The notes under the pieces: generated by a model
Databases searched by the model: none
What the model was told of the DNA's origin: nothing
What the model saw: only the letters and a program-made list of their open reading frames with translations
Shown: one piece after another, positions 57,069 to 64,000 of the stretch
How positions within the stretch are numbered: the first letter of the stretch is position 1
Layout: each line of letters opens with the position of its first letter
Translations under genes and position numbers: made by a program
Source: Burhinus oedicnemus
Lineage: Eukaryota; Chordata; Aves; Charadriiformes; Burhinidae
NCBI GenBank assembly: GCA_008921705.1
Contig: VFFE01006842.1
Span: 389,394 to 453,393, forward strand
Reading direction: 5' to 3'
Length of the DNA: 64,000 nucleotides

Positions 57069-60000
57069 CCTGAGTTGGCTGAGAATAAAACCACACAGAG
57101 AGAAAAGTAGAAAAGGACTATTTTCTTCCTGATATAAATGTACAACTTTCATTGGCATTTTAGTGCAGCATTCTCTCCTGCATGCATAATATGACCATGC
57201 ATAATGTGACTTTCTAGCAGATGTCACTCTCAAATTTTGTGATCTGCTGTATTATCTCAAACTTTCCATTTCCCTACTGCTGCCTCCCAACCATGAAGAC
57301 AAGTCAGACTTTTTTAGACCAGGAATCAACTTTTCCTGCACTCTTCCTATGGTAATACTATTTCCATCTTCAGTGGGGACTGAATAAAGTTTTTCAGATT
57401 GGGGCTGACTAGCACTAACCCTATCAGCAGTTCTGGTTTGTATTCTTCTTTGGTAATAAACCCAAGTATAACATTTAAGTTTTTTTAAGGCTGTGATGTT
57501 GGAGGTTTCCTTTTCTCTGTTAGTCTCGAATACCATTTTTGTCATTGAACTGAACAATTGAGCCATTCTCCCAATATCCTACAGATGTTTCCCTTGGCTC
57601 AAGAATAATTATTTCACAGTGAAGTACTTTTGTCCCCCACAGGTCCAATCATCCAAACCATCTGAATCTTGCTGAATCTGAACACTTTTTCTTCATTATT
57701 TTTCTTTGCCTCCAAGGGAGTGTGGCTCCAGGCCCCGGTATTTTTGTGCAGTTTTTACTGTAACACACACAATGGGTTTTTTTTAGAGGTTCATAACATG
57801 ATTTTTTTTAATTTTTATTTTTAATTTGCTGGTAACTTTTCTGTTTGTTAATGATTTTGACTGAAGTGGTCTGTGTTTTGTGTCTATATTAGACTTCTTT
57901 TTTCAAATTAAAATGAAAATGGAGCAGTCAGTTTTGAGAAATTCTTTGACATATATTTTATTAAGACTTTTTAGATTTGTCCTTTCTGGGTTGCAGAAGG
58001 TATTTCCAATTAATCAAGGGCTAAGCTGTGGGAAATTAGAGGTCTGTTATGATTTTTTCCATATATCTTTAGATTTGACTGTCTTACAAATGATGGGAAT
58101 AACAATACTGGAAAGTAGTATTGTTATAGAGGTTTCTTCATGTTTTGACTGTTCTCTCAGCACCGAACTTGCTTTCAGACTCCACAGCTGACCTGAACAA
58201 GAGACAGGCAAGACAACACAGGTTGGAGCTTTCTGTGCCCTCCTTAAATCTCCTTTTGCCTCAGGCTGTGTGACAGGAAAAGTTTGAGCTTTTTTGACAT
58301 GTATTAAGAACCTGACTTCCAGTTCAACTAATTCTTCCCTCAATCCTCTCTCACAAGTAGGTGATAACATGGTCTAATACTTAAGCTTTTTTTACTAAGG
58401 TGAGGGGGTTTAAAAGAAAGCTTAAAAATATGGTAAATTGAAATTCATGATTTTTGGAACGAGTAAAATGCCCCAAGAGGATACAAAAGTGTAAAGGAAA
58501 ATAAAGTTGGAAGCTGGAGGCAAGAACAGCAGTTTTTGAGTATTTAGAGCATGAAAGAAGTTAGTTATATTTAAAGCCAGCTAGAGAAAACAGTTTCTAA
58601 AAGGAAGTTAGCAGTGGGAACTAAAGGAGATATCTGTGGTAGCCAGGAAAGATGCCTGAAGGCCATAGTAGGATAGGGCAGCTACCTGAGTAATTATAGC
58701 TCATCTCAATAGAAACCCCACATTAAGAAGCAAAGGAAGAAAAGGTACTGGCAGTGGCAAGGGGACAGCCAGACCTGAAGGACAAAAGGGCTCTGTAATT
58801 CACTGACAAACTGAACATGCTTTGCTTTGATATTCCTAGCTTAGTGCAGGCAGGCTCAAAATCTTGTGTTAAGGTGACAGAGGAGACCTGAGTGAACTGG
58901 CCAGGCTGAGATGTGAGACAAACTGTGAGACAAAGTGTGCCAAGTGTGGATATTCCTCATCTCTGTTTCCTCCTTTAAATGTGGTTGATATTAGACGCTG
59001 GATATTACCTGCATTCTTAGAAACATCTTTGGCTCTAGATACTAAACAGGTATTTGAAAGTATTTTAAAGCAGTATATTTAATGATGGGGGATACCACCT
59101 GGGAGTCTAAGTGAGACTTCAAACTGTCTGAGCTAATTGGATTGCTATTATTTGAGATAATCTTATTGGGATGCTTGGAAATGAGTTTTATTCTTCATTA
59201 AAAGGACAAAGGGCTGCATCTTTAAAGGGCAACACTAATGTATGCACAGAGGGCAAAAAATAATGTTCTCTAAAGCTCTCTATGGACTCCTGCCAGTTGT
59301 GACTAATGTTGGTGCAGGTACTAGGAAAACACAGGCAAGTGTGATGATGAAGAAAGAAGAATGGAGATTAAAAGAAAAGTGGTTTGAAAGCTCTACTCGT
59401 ACTACTCTATGAAGAATAATATATGAGGCCCGTGTAATGAAAATGATAATGTATTCTGACATTTTATTTCAGATAATTAAACTGTGATCCTGGAAGCTGT
59501 TTCTTGTGGCTGAAGCTCTGTATCTGATTAGAGTCCTCCTGTATTTCCTATAGTTTCAGTCCAGAATACTTCCCTGCTGCCTAGTTTGGGATACAACGGG
59601 TCCAGGCCTGAGGAGACACTGATGTTGTGATGTTCTCGTGGTACACAGTGACAGGGTCCATGTAAGGTCCCCTGACTTTCCCTAGCATTCTGCTGGGTGG
59701 ACTGTTCATGCTCAGGCTCAGATCCAGAGCGAGCTGGCTGGTTTACCTTGGATGGATACTCAGAGAAGAGGGCAAGAGCGTTTGGGTCCAACTAGAAACC
59801 ACTTCTAACACCCAGAACAAAATTAGCGTTGGGAGACATGGCAGAATCTGCTAGAAAATCGCAACACTGGTCTGCTGTCTTCCTTTCCTAATCCTTTCAC
59901 GTTAACAGATCCACTTTGCTTGGCTGGCTGCAGAAAAGAAAGTGAAGTAGATGCAGGATCCCTACAGGAGGTCTACCTTCAAGTGTTTGTCAAAATAATT

Positions 60001-61360
60001 CTCTATAAGCAAAAAGCTGCTATTTTCCTCCAAAGTAAAATCTGTCAATCTGCTTGTTTGTATTTTTAAGTGCTTTCCAAGCATCTTCAGCAGAAGCAAA
60101 ATACCATAACCCTGAGTAACAGAAGATCAGTAACTTGATTCTCGTCAAAGAAAACAAAGGTACAGTGCCATGTGATCTACCATCTCCATCTGAACAAGGC
60201 AGGTCAGCTCGCAAAACCCAAGTGCAAATAAGGTGCAGACAAACAATTGCTTGGTGAACAACTGTGAATAGCAAATACAAGAGATTTTTGAGTCAGCCTG
60301 TGCGAAATGCCTGAAAAGAAAAAGTGGTTACCTTTACTAACCAACGTATTTGTTAACATGCCTTGCTTTGTTTCTCTTTCTGTCAGAGGCCACGTTCGGC
60401 TGTGTCTGTACTGCTGACACGGGTGAGAATTGTGGCTCTCTATCCCTCTGCTAAGATCCATGGGGTATAATTTGCCTATTCAGCTAGATATAGTGGTGTC
60501 TTAGACAATATATAGACAACTGGTCATGGTAAGTGATGAATATAAGCGAGAAGAATTTCAGGCTCCAAGTTCAATATAATTAATGAAGTGTTACTAAAGC
60601 GTTTTAAGAGAAACTGGTTCCTGCATTTACAATGTGCAGTAATGATTTACTTAGAAGTCTCCCTTTAGACTCAGTATACAAGTTACAAATGATGCAAAAT
60701 GTTGCTGATCAGAGATATTGACAATCGCTCATTGGTATTGACATATACAAGAGTCTCCACTGGTTGCCAGTGCAATTATGAACTGACTTTAAAGACTTGC
60801 TTTTGGCCAAAGGCTAAAAGAGGACCTTATTTCTCATCTTATTTCAAAGTTTCTCCTACCTTACTCTTCAGCTGTTTCTTCCAACAGATCAAAAAAACCC
60901 CAAACCCAATAATAATACACAATAATAACAAACTATAATAAAAAGATACTGAAAGTTTTATGTGTTCTTCTACTTTATCTTCCATCTGTCTATTCAGGAC
61001 TGCTCATTCATCTGGAACAGATGGTGATGACTTCTAAGAGATATTTCCAGTATTATCCCAGTAAAAGTTCCTTTTTATCAGTGAGATATTTGGAAATAGG
61101 CTCAGGTTTTAGATTTTGAATATGTTCTTCAAAAAAGCCTAAGTGATTGAAGAAAAAAATCTCATAGGCTCTCCCACTGATCACAGGGGTTCTGACTGAA
61201 CCAGCTGGATTTCTACCTAAGTCCCTGTGTCCCATGTTTCTTTTGACTAGGAATATCTGAAAATATCATGGTAGTCTTGAAAATAAAAGTTAGACAGACT
61301 TAGTATCCTGGAGAGGTTTCTGAAACAAACGAGTAGAAACCAACTCTCTTCTTGGAGAAG
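57069..61360. other. Non-coding stretch, no gene recognised
   Basis: No domain, splice-supported exon or repeat family recognised. Confidence 0.55.
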
Positions 61361-61490
61361 ATCACAGAATCATAGAATTGTCTAGGCTGGAAGGAATCTT
61401 TAAGATCATCAAGTCCAACCATCAACCTAACACTGCCAAAACCACTGCTAAACCATGTCCCTAAGCACCACGTCTACCCATCTTTTAAAT
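61361..61490 (-). mobile_element. CR1 LINE 3' end
   Basis: Plus-strand ATCACAGAATCATAGAATTG then TCTAGGCTGGAAGGAATCTT, AAGATCATCAAGTCCAACCA and CACCACGTCTACCCATCTTT is the reverse complement of the same CR1 type as at 48500-48690. Only about 130 bp remain. Confidence 0.92.
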
Positions 61491-64000
61491 CGACTTAGCT
61501 AAGCCAAGATCTAAAAATTTAACTCATGCCTACAATGGATCAGAGAACTACGGTGAAAGTGGCTCTGAAATGTACTGAGGATGAATGAGGGAAAGGAAGA
61601 CTGGTTAAAAAATTTTAGTCAAATTGCAGCCTTACCCCTGTGTTCTTGCTTGAACTTCATGGTGCAAACTCGTAGAGTTTTGCTGCTGAGATCTATTTCC
61701 TTTCATTTTGCATGAGTATCAAGAGGGGACTCCTATCAGTGAGATGCGTTATTCTTGACACAGCCTGAAAGGAAGCATTTGTTCCTTGAGTGTCTGTGAC
61801 ACACAGCGCTTCTGCTTTAGAAAGTCTGTTGCTCATTATAGAAATGTTAAGTTTACTCTCCACCCTGGCTGCTCTGTTTCTGCAGAAAAAAAAAAAGTAC
61901 ATCCAGCAAGTTATTGTAACGCCTATGGACTAGCACCAATAAACAAATTTCTGTCTCCTTGTGCTTGAAACAGCTGCTGGTGATTACCCTCCTCCCATGG
62001 AAGCAGAAACACATCTGGTGTCTGCAGAACAGCAAGGAAACAGAAAGGAGAGGAGCCAAAGCAGCTATCCCAGGTGTACACAGCTGCATCATCCCAACAC
62101 TGCTGCTCCACCTGAGAGCCATGTCTCATGTAAGTAGTGGACTGGGATGGTGATTAGGAGAAAGAGGAAATTACGAAGGAGACTTTTTCTCCTTCATATT
62201 CCCTATCGTGGCTGAACCAGTCGGCTTTGTCCTCAGGTCTCTGTGTGGTGTTCACTGTTCCCATTCTTCTATGTTCCTCACGGTCATGTTAAAAAGATGA
62301 CCAAAGCTGACTGGCCTAAAGTATCATGCTTATGATCTGTGGCAAAAATTCCCCTTTGTGAAGAAGACAAATTTGATATTGACTGCTTATTGGTTGTTCT
62401 AATGGCTTATGTTATGGCCTGTAGAAATAATGTAATTGAGAAGTTTTCTTACTGTCTGAAATGTCATCATTGCAAGGTTGTCCACCAGCAAATCATCATC
62501 AAACCAGAAGTCCAAACCCTGTAGTTATGAGGTGAGTTTTAAAGAATTGTAAGATTGGCAAAAAAAAAAAGAATGTAAAATGTATGGAGCCTGTATGTGT
62601 GCTGTAACATTTTTTTAGCTTTGTGTGGCAGGATTAAGACTTGGAACATTGACAAGACACGAAAATGAAAGGTAAGATTCTCACATATTGCCTTATATGG
62701 GTGTTGAGGTATATAAGAAAAATAGGGAAATACTAAATATTATGAAAGAGTTGATGACACGTTTGTGCACTGTAGTGTATGGCAGGACATGTCCATATAT
62801 GTGTTAGAACTGTCTTTCCTCTTGCATTTATGAATTAAAATTAAGTTTTAAAATTTTCTTCCCCCTCGCCTCCCCTTTTTTTTTCCCCAGAGCAAAAGGG
62901 AGGGTTAATTTAAAAAGAAAGAAGCCCAAATTTTGTTTTTTTCTTTTGGTAACAGGACCTTTGATATAGAAGACACCTCCGTGAACAAACCCTCAATGTT
63001 TCTTCAAAAATCTAGTTTCCATTCCAATAGACACTTTGCTGAGAAGTCATTTTCTGTCACGTGAAGGGAAGATCTGACACAAGTTGTGCCATATTTAAAC
63101 ATATTCTAGCTTGAGCCAAATTCATTAGTGTAAAATCGATATAGGCTGGATGCTGGCAAAGCTGCCGTAATCTGGTATTAGCTGGAGAGGTATCTAGAGG
63201 TAAGTGGTTACTAAGAATCAGCTCTCAGCAGGGTGCCAGAAGGTGACAAATGCCAGAACTGATGTGACTATACATCTTCACGTTTATCTATTTTCTTCTT
63301 TTCTTCCTTTCTACTTTTCCTTCCCTGTCAGCATATGTTGCTTTGCAGTTGTGCCACCATTATTATTGTTGCTCTCTTTTCTATGCCCTGCTCCTATTCC
63401 CAACAGGAACCTCCCCCCTGTTTTTTTTTTTTATTCACTTGGGTGGTGGATAGCCTTAATTTTATTAGATTACCATTTGTTATCACGCCAAACAAAGTAA
63501 GTCAGAGAATAAGACTCTTCTGCAGTTAGTGCCAACTGTGAGAGTGGTAAGGGATATTGAGAAGATGCAAATGCAGGAAAGAGAGGAACTGTTCCTGTAC
63601 AATGAAATGGTCTTAATTACAGACAGCGTTGAACACTGCTAACTATACTCCTGCATTTTCACTTGCTTATTTGAGGTCCAAAGTGAGACTGTCTGATTAT
63701 GTACGTTGCTCTACCATATCCGACAGAATAATCTTTTGTTTTCATCAGGTTTGACTTCAGTTCCTCTGGTGGTCATTTCAGTTTATACTTTCTTGCTGTT
63801 AACTTTCTGATTTCTTCATTAACGACATGAGGCACAAATGTCTGGCACCATGGGAGAGGGAGAGCTACCCCTGTCTCTGCACATAGTGAGTTGGTACAGA
63901 TTTATTTTATTTTTTAAATGACTGTTTTCTCTCCAAGTGAATTGCCCAAACTCCCTCAGCTGAAAATGTGATAACTGTTGAGGCTGAATGCTTGTAAAGG
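61491..64000. other. Non-coding stretch to the window end
   Basis: AT-rich, with a T-run near 63420. Frames at 61853-62122, 62339-62524 and 63204-63500 have no recognisable domain. Confidence 0.55.

Noticed and set aside
31884..64000. Search for mucin D-domain exons (GDPHY.TFDG and cysteine-rich exons) on the minus strand
   Set aside because: None seen by reading. Small or diverged exons could have been missed, so this is weak negative evidence.
1..64000. CRISPR arrays, operons, Shine-Dalgarno sites, tRNA or rRNA genes
   Set aside because: The sequence is vertebrate nuclear DNA. No regularly spaced direct repeats of CRISPR type and no recognisable tRNA or rRNA sequence were seen.

Overview
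The window looks like bird nuclear DNA. It is AT-rich and almost gene-free, and it carries many chicken-repeat-1 (CR1) LINE fragments. Several of these end in the ATTCTATGA-type short repeats typical of avian CR1 3' ends. There are also long simple-sequence arrays and two 20-N scaffold gaps (20939-20958 and 38131-38150).

The only protein-coding gene I can support is part of a secreted gel-forming mucin of the MUC2/MUC5AC type, on the minus strand between 30660 and 20959. Nine exons join in frame through consistent splice sites. In transcript order they encode the end of the D3 assembly, a TIL-like segment (two exons), a VWC-like cysteine segment that runs into the first Thr/Ser-rich stretch, a 30-bp Thr-rich linker, a CysD (WxxW) domain plus PTS, a PTS-only exon, a second CysD plus PTS, and a large PTS exon made of 261-bp tandem repeats that is cut by the first gap. 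I read no exons for the D1-D2-D' region or the rest of D3 upstream, and none for the D4/VWC/cystine-knot end downstream. The mucin piece sits between two purine-rich A5G hexamer arrays of the same orientation (20676-20938 and 31633-31883), so a scaffold join through these repeats is possible.

The mucin middle records repeated tandem duplication of a phase 1-1 CysD-PTS exon with its flanking introns. One copy (24598-24843) has lost its CysD domain and uses an acceptor made from former intron sequence. A 406-bp intron block is almost identical between two units whose adjoining exon sequence differs by about 5%, which suggests gene conversion or a later copying event.

Layout: 1-19876 is non-coding, with two old CR1 pieces, a hAT-like element and a 35-bp tandem duplication. 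19877-20938 holds CR1 ends and a purine array. 20939-30660 holds the mucin. 30661-45939 is non-coding, with a second purine array, an old dispersed repeat, the second gap and one CR1 end. 45940-48692 is a decayed CR1 with ORF1 and ORF2 remnants and an internal deletion. 48364-48929 and 56431-56996 form a 566-bp inverted pair about 99.5% identical, which includes about 240 bp of non-CR1 sequence. The rest to 64000 is non-coding with more CR1 ends. No tRNA, rRNA, CRISPR or promoter could be supported.
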